A model generated the notes under the pieces. The model made no database searches. It saw only the letters and a list, made by a program, of their open reading frames with translations, and was not told where the DNA came from. The translations under genes were made by a program, and so were the position numbers. DNA of 59,882 nucleotides, taken from positions 262,501-322,382 of the forward strand of contig CAJNDS010000324.1 in the NCBI GenBank assembly GCA_905221605.1, written 5' to 3'. The DNA comes from Symbiodinium natans (lineage: Eukaryota; Sar; Dinophyceae; Suessiales; Symbiodiniaceae). Of this stretch, positions 30,580 to 42,683 are shown piece by piece. How positions within the stretch are numbered: the first letter of the stretch is position 1; every line of letters begins with the position of its first letter.

Positions 30580-31190
30580 AAGTCTATAGCTTATATAGGC
30601 TATAGGCCTATCCTGCCTCTCCATTCGGGATGACGGAAGCCCTCTCCGGCGCGCTTTTGGCTCACGAAAGTGCGCTGGGGAGGGTTTTCGTGGCTCAGGG
30701 ACAGAGGGGATCCAAAAGGAGTTCTATAGTCTAAGTGTCTATAGCCTATATTGGCTACAGGCTATAGGTCCATACTGCCTCTCCTTTCGGGATGACGAAA
30801 ACCCTCTCCGGCTCACTTTTGGCTCACGAAAGTGCGCCGGAGAGGGTTTTTGTGGCTCAGGGGACAGAGGGGATCCAAGTTCTATAGTCTATGGCTATAG
30901 GTCTATCCTGCCTCCCCCATTTTGGATGACGATAACAACCCTCTCCGGCGCACTTTTGGCTCACGAAAGTGCGCCGGGGAGGGTTTTCGTGGCCCAGGGA
31001 CAGAGGGGATCCAAGTTCTACAGTCTATGGCTATAGGTCTATCCTGCCTCTCCATTTTGGATGACGATGAAAACCCTCTCCGGTGCACTTTTGGCTCACG
31101 AAAGTGCGCCGGGGAGGGTTTTTGTGGCTCCGGGGACAGAGGGGATCCAGGTCCTATAGTCTATGGCTATAGGTCTATCCAGCCTCTCCA
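30580..31190. repeat. Hairpin-bearing satellite, four hairpins
   Basis: A ~130-150-bp unit containing a long inverted repeat occurs at 30640-30684, 30798-30850, 30937-30985 and 31070-31123. The arms are of the type CCCTCTCCGGCGCACTTT and AAAGTGCGCCGGGGAGGG around the 8-nt loop TGGCTCAC(G). Stems are 18-22 bp with 1-3 mismatches, some G-T. Between hairpins lies GTTCTATAGTCTATGGCTAT, itself partly palindromic. Confidence 0.9.
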
Positions 31191-31535
31191 TTTTGGATTG
31201 CCACTGACACACCAAAGAGGCTATTGCCTCGTTTCGACCTAAGGATTGCCACTGACACGCCAAAGAGGCCATTGCCTCGTTTCGGCCCAATGATTGCCAC
31301 TGACACACAAAAGAGGCCATTGCCTCATTTCGGCCCAATGATTGCCACTGACATACCAAAGAGGCTATTGCCTCGTTTCGGCCCAATGAACTCACAGGTT
31401 CCATTTACAGGATTTGCGACGTGATTTGCTACATGCCCTTTTCCATTTACAGGATTTGCGACGTGATTTGCTACATGCCCCTTTTCCTTTACACGATTTG
31501 CGACGTGATTTGCTACATGCCCTTTTCCCTCTCAT
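31190..31535. repeat. Two further tandem repeats (~48 bp x4 and ~54 bp x3)
   Basis: ATTGCCACTGACACACCAAA followed by GAGGCTATTGCCTCGTTTCG repeats four times (about 31197-31390). TTCCATTTACAGGATTTGCG followed by ACGTGATTTGCTACATGCCC repeats three times (about 31398-31525). Confidence 0.9.
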
Positions 31536-31669
31536 TCCCCCAGATATGTGGCTGACAGTTAAACAGGCCAACGCTTGAAATAAGGTTTAGGGTTTAGGGT
31601 TTAGGGTTGGTTGGGGGTTTAGGCTAGGGTTTAGGGTTCAAGGGTTCAGGGATAACGCACGGCCCACAC

Positions 31670-31770
31670 CTTCGCGTTTTCGGGCTGGCGGGGGGTGGGG
31701 GGTGGGGTGGGGGGGGGGGGGGGGGTGGGGGTGGGGGGGTTGGGGGTGGGGGGGGGGGGGTGGGGGTGCA
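31670..31770. repeat. G-rich low-complexity tract
   Basis: Long runs of G with isolated T (GGGGTGGGGG type), capable of G-quadruplex formation, flanked by TTTAGGG-type sequence. No coding. Confidence 0.8.
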
Positions 31771-31958
31771 ATTTTGGGTTTAGGGTTCGGGTGCTCTAGG
31801 GTTGAGGGCCCGAAGCTTCAGCCCCAAAAACACTGGAACGCCCCTAAACCCTAAACCCTAAACCCTAAACCCTAAACCCTAAACCCTAAACCCTAAACCC
31901 TAAACCCTAAACCCTAAACCCTAAACCCTAAACCCTAAACCCTAAACCCTGGACCCAG

Positions 31959-32014
31959 GATCCGTGGAGGGCGAGAGCCCGGTGGTCAAAGCAGCGATCC
32001 AGTCTCTGAGAGAG
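31959..32014 (+). CDS. P450 exon 1 of those found
   Basis: Encodes SVEGESPVVKAAIQSLRE, the segment after the E/F region (compare ESPVIKAVY in CYP97). Acceptor CCAG|GA, donor GT. The preceding exon must end in phase 1 and was not found. The intron that follows holds CCCTAAA (32040-32215), degenerate TTTAGGG (32270-32470) and CCCTAAA again before exon 2. Confidence 0.75.
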
Positions 32015-35000
32015 GTGTGGGACCCTAAGCTCCGAACCCCCAAACCCTAAACCCCTAAACTACCCTAAACCCTAAACCCTAAACCCTAAACCCTAAACCC
32101 TAAACCCTAAACCCTAAACCCTAAACCCTAAACCCTAAACCCTAAACCCTAAACCCTAAACCCTAAACCCTAAACCCTAAACCCGAAACCCTAAACCCTA
32201 AACCCTAAACCCCAAACCTTGGAATCCTTACTCCTGCTCCAGGACCCGGATGTGTGAGTCGAATTAGGATTTAGGGGGCGGGGTTCGGGTTTAGGGTTTA
32301 GGTTCAGGGTTTAGGGATTGGTCGCTTAGGGTTTTCGGTTTGGGGTTTAGGGTTTGGGGCTTGGGGGGGCTTAGGGTGGTTAATTCGCGGATTTAGCGGT
32401 TTGGGTTTAGGATTTGGGGTTTAGGGTTTGGGGGTTTAGGGTTTGGGGTTTACGGGTTCAGCGGCTTTAAGAGGTGTTTAGGGGGTTTAGGGCGGGTTTA
32501 GGGGGGTTCGGGGTTTTGATGGGAGTTAGGGAGTTTCAGGGTTGTGCGGGGTTTGGGTAAAAGGCTCCGACTAAGGGAGCTGATGTTCGCTCTCCTACCC
32601 AAAGTCCTGCCTGCATCTTTTTGTAAGTTCTATGATGTGGGTACCAGTATTCGCCCCACTTCATTCTGCGAGCCCAGGACACCGAGACCCTAAACCTTAA
32701 ACCCTAAACCCCAAACCCGCAAGCTGCAGCCTCAGAAATACTACCAGGAGAGTCCTCACCACCCTGTAAACCCTAGGCTTCGCCCCCCTCCCCCCACCTT
32801 CCAAACTCTTCCCCCCCCCCAATAAGGAACCTAAACTCCTAAACTTTAAACCCTAAACCCTAAACCCTATACTCTAAGCATTAAACCCTAAACCCCAAGC
32901 CCTCATCAAGCAATCGGAAAGGTGGAGCACCGGGCACAAACACCTTTCCAGTACTGGAAGCTTCCGCTGATGGACGTGCTCATCGAGCGGCAGCGGGAGT
33001 TTACGGAGACTTGGGTGGTGGATCCTAATTTAGGGTTTAGGGTTTAGGTTTTAGGGTTTAGGGTTTAGGGTTTAGGGTAAAGGTTTGTAGGGTTTACAGG
33101 GTTTAGGGCTTAGGGCTTAGTGCTTATGGCTCAGGGGGTCCGTCTTGGGAAGTTGCTTAAAATTCCTTTCGGCGACTATGAGGGAGATCAAGGGGCTCTT
33201 CTTGAGAACCGGTGTTGTAGGGCTAGGGCTTTCTGCGGGAAAATAGGGGCTACTCTTGCGAACCGGTACTTTGATGCACTGCTCTTCACTACTTAGGAGT
33301 TAGTCAGTTCTCGAAATCATGGTCCCTTTTGGGGTAGCTTAAGTATCAAGGGCCGCCTTCTAATGGTAACCCAAAAAGGGATTTAGAGAAATGACCAGTT
33401 CGGTTCACCCTAAACCCTAAACCCTAAACCCTAAACCCTAAACCCTAAACCCTAAACCCTAAACCCTAAACCCTAAACCCTAAACCCTAAACCCTAAACC
33501 CTACACCCAACCCTAAACCCTAAACCCTAAACCCTAAACCCTAAACCCTAAACCCTACCCTGAACCCTAAACCCTGAACTCAAGGCTTAGGGCCTCTCCC
33601 CCCCCCCCCCTCCCCCCCCCCCCCCCCCCCCTTTCCCACACCCGAAAACCCTGTAAGCCCTATGCCCTAAGCCCTATACACCCTATAAACCCTATAAACC
33701 CTACAAACCCCATAAACCCTATAAACCCTACAAACCCTACAAACCCTATAAACCCTATAAACCCTATAAACCCTATAAGCCCTATAAACCCCTTTAAACC
33801 CCTTTAACCCCTTTAACCCCTATACTCCCTCTATAAACCCTTGCAATATCTGAGCTCCTAAACCGTAAACCCCGGGTTTACTACTAATTGCTTAAGAACC
33901 CCGACAAAATCAACATATTATTCCTTATTAAGGGAAATATTGGGATTATAATTTATTTATTCTTTTGGGGTTCTTAAGCAACTGGTAGAAAACCCTAACC
34001 CTAAACCCTAAACCCCAAACCCTAAACCCTAAACCAAACCCTAAACCCTAAACCCTAATCCCCAAACCCCAAACCCGAAACCCTAAACCCTAAACCCTAA
34101 ACCCTACACCCTAAAGCCTAAACCCTAATGGTAGTTTAGGGTTCTGCTCAAGGACAACATGACACTGCTGAACGGCGCGCTGAACAAGTGCATTGAACAG
34201 GCTCTGGATGGCGGACGCTCTTTAACCAACAGCAAGGGTTTAGGGTTTAGGGTTTAGGGTTTAGGGTTTAGGGTTTAGGGTTTAGGGTTTTGTGTTTAGG
34301 GTTTAGGGTTTTGACTGGTGCCCGCGCCCTCCCAAATCCCAAAGCCCCGAAACCCCAAAGCCTCCTCAACCCTAAACTCTAAAATTCCGAACCCTGAAAC
34401 CCCGAAAAGCCAAAACCCTAAACCCTAAACCCCAAACCCTAATCCCTAAACCCGAAAACCCTAAAGGCTAAAACCTCAGAAACGCTGCAGCCCATTGGTT
34501 CAGAGCAGTGGCCCCTGAGGGGCTCCGACGCTCCTTCTTGTTCAGGGGTTTGGGGTTTAGAGTTTAGGGTTTAGGTTTAGGGCTTTAAGGTTTCGGGTTT
34601 TAGGGTTTAGGGTTCGGGGCTTTAGGGTTGATCTGGGGCTTAGGGCGAATCAGGGATGAGAGTTCAGGGTTTCCGGGTGGCCCCTTGCTCCTCGTCAGAG
34701 ACTTCAATACCCCTTAGCTGAGCAACGGGTTTAGGGCTTAGGGCTCTTAGGGTTTAGGGCTCTTAGGGTTTAGGGTTTAGGGCTCTTAGGGCTTTTAGGG
34801 TTTAGGGCTTAGGGTTTAAGGCTTAGGGTTTAGGGTTTATAGGGTTTAGGGTTTAGGGGCCGTAGCTCTACCGCCTCATGTGGCTGTCGAGCTGGCTTGG
34901 CGCTGCGTGTCATGGAGGCAACATCCCTAAACCCTAAACCTTAGACCCTAAACCCGAAACCCTGCACCCCACACCCTAAACCCTAAACCCTAAACCCTAA

Positions 35001-35176
35001 ACCCTATACCCTAAACCCTAAACCCTAAACCCTGAACCTTAAACCCTAAATTTCAGGCCTAGCGGCACGGGCCGGCCCCCGCCCCCCAAAGCACGAAACC
35101 TTGAACCTTGGCACTGTCTTCTCTTTCCCGTGTCTTTGTCCTCTCCTTCTCTCTGTCTCTCTTTCTCCTGCCTTCG

Positions 35177-35223
<47 letters not shown>

Positions 35224-38200
35224 CGCGCGCGCGCCGCGCGCGCGCGCGCGCACCCGCATCAGGAGCATCAGTGGGGTTGGTTTGGGGGCCTTAAAAGCAT
35301 TCTATGCATGCGTTTTGCCTTCGAAAAACCTTCAGAAAACGCTGTAAACACGTGTTTTTGGGCTTGGGAAGCCTTTTGGGACCCAGGAAAGGGAGCATCA
35401 TGAGCATCAGCGGCCTCCCCCAGCCATCCAAAACCCCCTTAAACACGCCGATTGTATGTGCTTGAACGCTTGCGTGCCCACGAAACCCCCAAAAGCAAGA
35501 CCCCGAATGCCCTTAAGGGCATTCGGGGTCCTGCTGTTCGGGTGTTTTGTAGGCACGAAGCCGTTCGAGCGCGTAAAATGAGCGATTTTAGGGGCGTTTT
35601 TACGTGGACCCACAAAACACTCGGTATTTACGAGGTTTTCTGCTGTTGGAACACCCCAAACCGAGCATCATGAGCATCAGCTGGGTCTCTGGGCCGTGGG
35701 CCCGGACCCCCCCACGAAGCCCAAGAGAAGCGATGGCTCGATGATGCGCCCGGACCCCATCAGCAGCATCAGCAGACCCCCCCCCGGACGTGGGTTTCGA
35801 TGATGCGCACTTTGGGGGCGGGTCAAGGGCAACAGGGGTGGGGGTCGGAGGCACGCGTGAAAAACCTCATAAAAACACGGTATTTACGGTGATTTCAGCG
35901 TTTTTCAGCGTTTTTTATTGCCTTGGGGCCGCGGGCCAGGGCTGCTGATGCTCATGATGCTCGCCTGGTTTTGGGCTTCCGGTACCCCCCCCAAACCTTG
36001 AAAAACGTGGTTTCGGCCTGGCGCGCGCCCCATGTGAAAAGCTAGGGCCGATGATGCGCGCCCGTGAGGGTTTAATGGGGTGCTGCGGGTGTTTTGTGGC
36101 CTCGGTTTTTCGTAAAAACCCATGGTTTTTTTTTTTTACGTGGTTTTCGTGCTTTTCGCACCACCGCGTGTTGCGTCCCCTTGGATGCCGTTTTGGAGGC
36201 CTCCCGAAGGGCCCCGCGCGAATTTGAGCAATTTTGGGCGGGGTCGGCGGCTCGGGCGCTCGCCCCTTAAAGCTAGCGCTTTAGTGCGACGCGGGCTCTG
36301 GCCTGGACCACGGGCGGCGCGGGGGCCGGATTTAATGGCTGCCGCCAATGCCGCCGACCCCGAGCAGTTCTCCCAAATCCAGGCCGAGTCAAACTTTGGG
36401 CATCCCTTAAAAGATTTCTTTTGAAGCAGGAGGGCGGGCATCGGGGCAGGCTGAAACCCTAATTAAGCCCTAAACTTAACCCCTTGAAGTTGCCAGCTCC
36501 GCCCCGTGCTAGATGGGCATCTTCCCTAAACCCTAAACCCTAAACCCCAAACCCCAAACCCCAAACCCTAAACCCTAAACCCTAAACCTAAACTCTAAAC
36601 CCTAAACCCTAAACCCTAAACCCTAAACCCGAAACCCGAAACGCTAAACCCTAAACCCTAAACCCTAAACCCTAAACCCTAAACCCTAAACCCTAAACCC
36701 TAAACCCTAAACCCTAAACCCTAAACCCTAAACCCTAGACGCTAGACCCTAGACCCTAGACCCTAGACCCTAGACCCTAGACCCTAGACCCTAGACCCTA
36801 GACCCTAGACCCTAGACCCTAGACCCTGACATGAAGGCTGTTGCACATCCGAAAGTCCAACCGAGAACCTGGTGCGTGTGGAGGCCATCGATGCCTCGCA
36901 TGAGAGCCGGGGTTGATTTGGAGGTTTAGGGTTTAGGGTTTAGGGTTTAGGGTTTAGGGTTTAGGGTTTAGGGTTTAGGGTTTAGGGTTCCTACGTAGCC
37001 CAATTTTGCAACTACGTACCTATGTACTCACATATAGCCCAAGCATACGACTTGCATAGCCCTTAAGCTTTTTGTGCTTTATAAAGACACCCCACCCCAA
37101 TGAAAATCAAAAGTGGCACTACAAGGATACTAACCCTAAACCCTAAACCCTAAACCCTAAACCCTAAACCCTAAACCCTAAACCCTAAACCCTAAACCCT
37201 AAACCCTAAACCCTAAACCCTAAACCCTAAACCCTAAACCCTAGAAGGATATTCAAAAAGCAACGAACAGCCGCACGCACCCACCTGAGGAGCATCCAGG
37301 CCGATGCAGACTTCTGGACCGAGCTCCAGGGCCTCTTTGGCAGCTCAATGGTGCCCTTAGGGTTCAGGTTTAGGGTTTAGGGTTTAGGGTTTAGGGTTTA
37401 GGGTTTAAGGTTTAGGGTTTAGGGTTTAGGGTTTAGGGTTTAGGGTTTGGGGTTTAGGGCTTAGGGTTTAGGGTTTAGGGTTTAGGGTTTGGGGTTTAGG
37501 GTTTAGGGTTTAGGGTTTTGCCCTCCTTCTTTTTGTGGTTTATGGGTTTCGCTTATAAAGCAGCCGAGCCCCGAAAAAGGTTTTTCTTGTTGCAACATGG
37601 TTACCCGAAGCCCCAAGCCCTAAGCCCTAAACTGGGCTGCCGAGGCTTCTGGTACCTGCGCAGCGACAACCGCTGCGTCGGCGAGATCGTCGAGAACCGC
37701 CTCCCGGGCGTGACATAGGAACATCTTTTCCGAGGAGGTTACCTTTTTCGGAACCTCCCCTAAACCCTCAACCCTCAACCCTCAACCCTAAACCCTAAAC
37801 CCTAAACCCTAAACCCTAAACCCTAAACCCTAAACCCTAAACCCTAAACCCTAAACCCTAAACCCTAAACCTTCCCCGGCCTGGAGCCTCCTGGGAGCCT
37901 CCCCGCCGGAGAGGTCCGGCAGGTTCCAACAAAAGGTTTGGGACGTTCAGGTTCGTGACAAGCATTCTGGGACCCTTTGTTTGGGGCTTAGGGTTTAGGG
38001 TTGTGGGGGGTCGCTCCAAAGGTCACTTCAAAGGGGTTCACCATGGGATCAGATTCCCCTCCAGGAGGAATCCCTGGAAAAAAGCTAAGAAGGCCACCTG
38101 CTTCACCGTGGTTGTGTTTTTAATATAAAGCGGCCCCCAGATCCAGCCTAGGCGTGGTCTGGCACATCCAATGGCAACGATCGGTCACGGCGACTACCCT

Positions 38201-41200
38201 GCATGCCATGTCGTTCGACACGCTTAGCTGCACAGTTGACAACGCTTTTCTCACGGGCTTCGTGCTCCGGGACGCGCAAACCTCCATACAATGGAGTGAC
38301 GGCGACGTCTGGCTGCGCAAGTAAGCCGCTCTTGACGTCTCAACAAAGGCCGTGCAGGCCGTATTCGTTTAGGGTTTAGGGTTTAGGGTTTAGGGTTTAG
38401 GGTTTAGGGTTTAGGGTTTAGGGTTTAGGGTTTAGGGTTTGAGGTTTAGGGTTCTCTTGGCCTCAGGGCCACGGGCTCTGATGGCAAGTCATAGTGACTC
38501 ATATCGGTCCATAGTCGCCTGGGCAGCAGCCTTCTTGCTGCGAATGCGGGTGGCCTCCGGCTGTTTAGGATTTAGGGTTTAAGGCTCAACTGACTCCGAC
38601 TCCAGATTAGACCTGCAGAGTTTACCGAAACGGACTCTGCAGTGGACAGGCGCCCTTCAGGGAAAATCCTGCTCCTCTGCGCGCCGGGGCTGCTCGAAGA
38701 ACCCTCAAAGCTCTTCAGGAGAAGCCCAAGCAGCTCCTAAACACCCTGAAGCCCCGATCTCTTCACCCTAAGCACCAGGTATGTCGAACACCGTCCTGAG
38801 GGGTTTAGGGTTTAAGGTTTAGGGTTTAGGGTTTAGGGTTTCTGGTGAGCACTTGGGGGTTCAGGTTGGTAGATGTGCGTGCTGCAAGAGGGCAGCACGT
38901 CCTGGAAGCACAGTTGGAAGTCCCAACATGAACCACGACCCTGAACCCTTGAGTTTAGGGTTTAGGGTTTAGGGTTTGGGGTTTGGGGTTTAGGGTTTGG
39001 GGTTTAGGGACTTCGGCCCTGAACCCTGCACCCTAAATCCCAAGCGCCGAACTAAGCTCCTCCTGAGCCCGAAACGATAAACCCTCAGCCCCACACCCTA
39101 AGTCCCGCACCCTAAACCCTGAACCCTAAATCCCAAACCCCCGCACCCTAAACCCCAAACCCCTGCATCCTGAACCCTAAACCCACAGCCTACACCCTAA
39201 ACCCGGAACCTTAAGCCCTACACCCTACACCCTACACCCTACACCCTAAACCCTAAACCCTAAACCCTAAACCCTAAACCCTAAACCCTAAACCCTAAAC
39301 CCTAAACCCTAAACCCTAAACCCTAAACCCTAAACCCTAAACCCTAAACCCTAAACCCTAAACCCTAAACCCTAAACCCTAAAGCCTACACCCTAAACCC
39401 TAAACCCTAAACCCTAAACCCTAAACCCTAAACCCTAAACCCTAAACCCTAAACCCTAAACCCTAAACCCTAAACCCTAAACCCTAAACCCTAAACCCTA
39501 AACCCTAAACCCTAAACTCCAAACCCTAAGCCCGAATGCGCCCTCAGAGCCCCTCTGGAGATGCCCCTTATTCCAGTTTTCAGTGTAGGGAGGGTTTGGG
39601 TCTGGATGGCGGACACTCTTTAACCAACAGCAAGGGTTTAGGGTTTAGGGGTTAGGGTTTAGGGTTTAGGGTTAGGGTTTAGGGTTTTGACTGGTGCCCC
39701 CGCCCTCCTAAATCCTAAAGCCTCCTAACCCAAAAACCTCCTCAACCCGAAACTCTAAATCCTCAACCCTCAAACCCGAAAATCCAAAGCCCTAAACCCT
39801 AAACCCAAACCCTAAACCCCAAATCCTAAACCCTAACACCCTACATCCGATTACAAGGTTACGCAGTGATCACCTCCAACCCAAACCCTAAACCCTAAAC
39901 CCTCAACCCTAAATCCCAAACCCTAAACCGCAAACCCTAAACCCTCAACCCCAAACCCTAAACCCCAAACGCGAAAACCCTAAAGGCTCAAACCTCAGAA
40001 AAGCTGCAGCCCATTGGTTCAGAGCAGTGGCCCCTCCTCAGGGGCTCCGACGCTCGATTTTGTATAGTTTATTTTGTTTAGGGGCCGTAGCTCTACTGCC
40101 TCATGTGGCTGTCGAGCTGGCTTGGCGCTGCGTGTCATGGAGGCAACATCCCTAAACCCTAAACCCTAAACCCTAAACCCTAAACCCTAAACCCTACACC
40201 CTAAACCCTAAACCCTAAACCCTAAACCCTAAACCCTAAACCCCAAACCCCAAACCCCAAACCCCAAACCCAAAACCCAAAACCCAAAACCCAAAACCCT
40301 AAACCCTAAACCCTAAACCCTGACATGAAGGTTGTTGCACATCCGGAAGTCCAACCGAGAACCTGGTGCGCGAAGAGAGCCGGGGTTGATTTGGAGGTTT
40401 AGGGTTTAGGGTTTAGGGTTTAGGGTTTAGGGTTTAGGGTTTAGGGTTTAGGGTTTAGGGTTTAGGGTTTAGGGTTTAGGGTTTAGGGTTTAGGGTTTAG
40501 GGTTCCTACGTAGCCCTATTTTGCAACTACGTACCTATGTACTCACATATAGCCCAAGCATACAACTTGTATAGCCCTTGGACTTTTTTTGTACTTTTAT
40601 CAAGGAAACTCACCCCCTTTCACAACATCAACTAGGCACTGCTCATTTTCAAAAAGAGATTGCAGCAGAAGCAAAGCAGCAAAACAGTTAAAACAACCGG
40701 TTCTACAATTCAAGAGTGATTCTACAAGATCCGTTTTAAACAAAACACGCGCGCACACCCGAGGAGCGTCGAGGCGGATGCCGACTTCTGGACTGACCTC
40801 CAGGGCTTCTTGGGTTTCGGGTTTAGGGTTTAGGGGTAGCCCAGTGGTGCCCTTCGCCCTCTTGCATTTTTTGTTTATGGGTTCCCTTATCAAGCAACCA
40901 ACCCCCAAAAGGGTGCCTTTAGTATAACATGCTTACCCTAAACCCCAAGCCCTAAACCCTATTTAAACCCGAAGCCCTAAACCCTAAACTGGGCTGCCGA
41001 GGCTTCTGGTACCTGCGCAGCGACAACCGCTGCGTCGGCGAGATCGTCGAGAACCGCCTCCCGGGCGTCACATAGGAACATGTTTTGGTGTTCTTTTTTA
41101 TTTTACTTTTTTGGGGGGCAGAGAGGGTAAGTAAGGCAAGACGTAAGGTATGTTCATCGGATTCTGCCTTGGACGCCTAAGGTTGTACTCTTGGGTCTTG

Positions 41201-42630
41201 GGGACCCTTTTTAAGGATCCCTTAATGCCGTAAAAATGCCATACTGGCAGTACATTCAGGGGACCTTTAGGGGTACAGCCTTAGGGGGACGAGTCTTCGT
41301 CCCTTGACATATGCTCGGGAAAGATCTGGAATAGATAGGTCAAATCTAAGGGAAAGGTTCCGAGAGGTTCCGAGGAGGTTGCGGAGGTTACCTTTTGCAG
41401 AATCTCCTCGCAAAACCCCCCGGCCTGGAACCTCCGAAACTCCCCGGCCCGCGGCCTCCGGAGGTTTCGGAGGCTTCGAGATGGTGTTGAATTCTTGGAA
41501 TGAGAAGCATTCCGGAACCCTTTTCAAGCCCTAGCCCCTTTGTAACCCCATGTGGGGGTCATTCTGAAGGTCCTTCAAAGGGGTTCACCATGGGATCAGA
41601 TTCCCCTCAAAGAGGAATCCCTTGATAAAAAGCTAAAACGGCCACCTGCTTCAACGTGGTTGTGTTTTTAAAGGGCCCCAAGATCCAGCCTAGGCGTTGT
41701 CTGGCACATCCAATGGCAACGATCGGACACGGCGACTACTACTACCTTGCATGCCATGTCGTTCGACACACTGAGCTGCACAATTGACAACGCTTTTTTC
41801 ACGGGCTTCGTGCTCCGGGACGCACAAACCTCCATACAATGGAGTGACGGCGACGTTTGGCTGCGCAAGTAAGCCGCTCTTGACGTTTTACAATGGCCGT
41901 GAAGGCCGTATTCACGTTCTCTTGGCCTCAGGGTCACGGGCGCTAATGGTGACTCATCGGTCCATAGCCGCCTGGTTCCGAAACTGAGAAGTGCAAGGAT
42001 GAAGGTTTCGACCCTCCAACATAGACAGCAGCCTTTTTGCTGAGAATGCAGGACGGAATGTCGAATCCAGAGTAGACCTGCAGAGTTTTCCGAAACGGAC
42101 TCTGCAGTGGACAGGCGGACAGGCGCCCTTCGGGCTTCTGCGCGCCAGGACTGCTCGAAGAACCCTCAAAAGCCCTCCAGGAGAAGCCCAAGCAACTCCT
42201 AATCGCCCTGAAGCCATGATCTCCTCACCCTAAGCACCAGGTATGTCGAACACCGTCCTGAGGGGTTTAGGGTTTAGGGTTTAGGGTTTAGGGTTTAGGG
42301 TTTCTGGTGAGCACCTCGTAGCCCAGTGGCACCCTTCTCCCCCTTTATTTGGGTTCAAGGTTCTTGTAAAGTAACCAACCCCCAAAGGGTACCGTGTTAT
42401 AACATGGTAACCCTAAACCCTAAACCCTAAACCCTAAACCCTAAACCCTAAACCCGAAAACTTAAACCCTAAACCCCAAACCCTAAACATGGCTGCCGGG
42501 CTAGCAGGCGGTTGAAGGCAGCATTTTGGCACACCGGGGAACACGGGCCTTCGGCTGTTTGAAAGATGGCTGCGAAGCCCTCTGCTTTCCTAGGGTTTAG
42601 GGTTTACGGTTGAGGGTTAGGGTTTAGGGT

Positions 42631-42683
<53 letters not shown>

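Larger units (their letters stand above)
36837..38745 (+). pseudogene. Nested gene copy A, W-DG protein, exons in P450 intron 3
   Basis: Exons 36837-36871 (LLHIRKSNREP), 37290-37339 (SIQADADFWTELQGLF), 37645-37707 (FWYLRSDNRCVGEIVENRLP), 38152-38320 and 38650-38745. The 38152 exon contains MSFDTLSCTVDNAFLTGFVL and IQWSDGDVWLRK and ends at a perfect GTAAGC donor. Exon lengths and phases match copy B. Differences between copies are mostly synonymous or in multiples of three, which supports coding. In the last exon copy A has AAA where copy B has AAAA, shifting the frame to an early TAA. From memory, the W.DG..W pattern recurs in dinoflagellate predicted proteins of unknown function. The first two exons do not join in phase, so an exon between them may be missing. 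Confidence 0.6.
34203..39070. repeat. Intron-3 tandem duplication, copy A
   Basis: Shares with 39600-43060 an ordered series of landmarks: TCTGGATGGCGGAC (34203/39600), GCTGCAGCCCATTGGTTCAG (34487/40005), GTAGCTCTAC..CTCATGTGG (34862/40086), ACTACGTACCTATGTACTCA (37007/40526), AGCGACAACCGCTGC (37660/41019), GGTATGTCGAACACCGTCCT (38778/42240) and CCCAACATGAACCACGACC (38922/42860). Copy A also contains a unique 1.2-kb stretch (35.2-36.44 kb) and several telomere-like arrays missing from copy B. Confidence 0.9.

Noticed and set aside
34860-34922. Exon candidate LYRLMWLSSWLGAACH, conserved in both duplicates
   Set aside because: The two copies differ at one site only, so conservation is uninformative; it is bracketed G-left/C-right, opposite to supported exons, and has no AG|G start.
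35059-35347. Proline- or glycine-rich proteins over the poly-C tract
   Set aside because: Homopolymer and CG-dinucleotide composition only.
38865-38931. Exon candidate ending in a TGA shared with copy B (42803-42869)
   Set aside because: Frame and stop are shared, but the start phase does not fit the exon before it and the nested gene already has a stop at 42217-42219; left unassigned.
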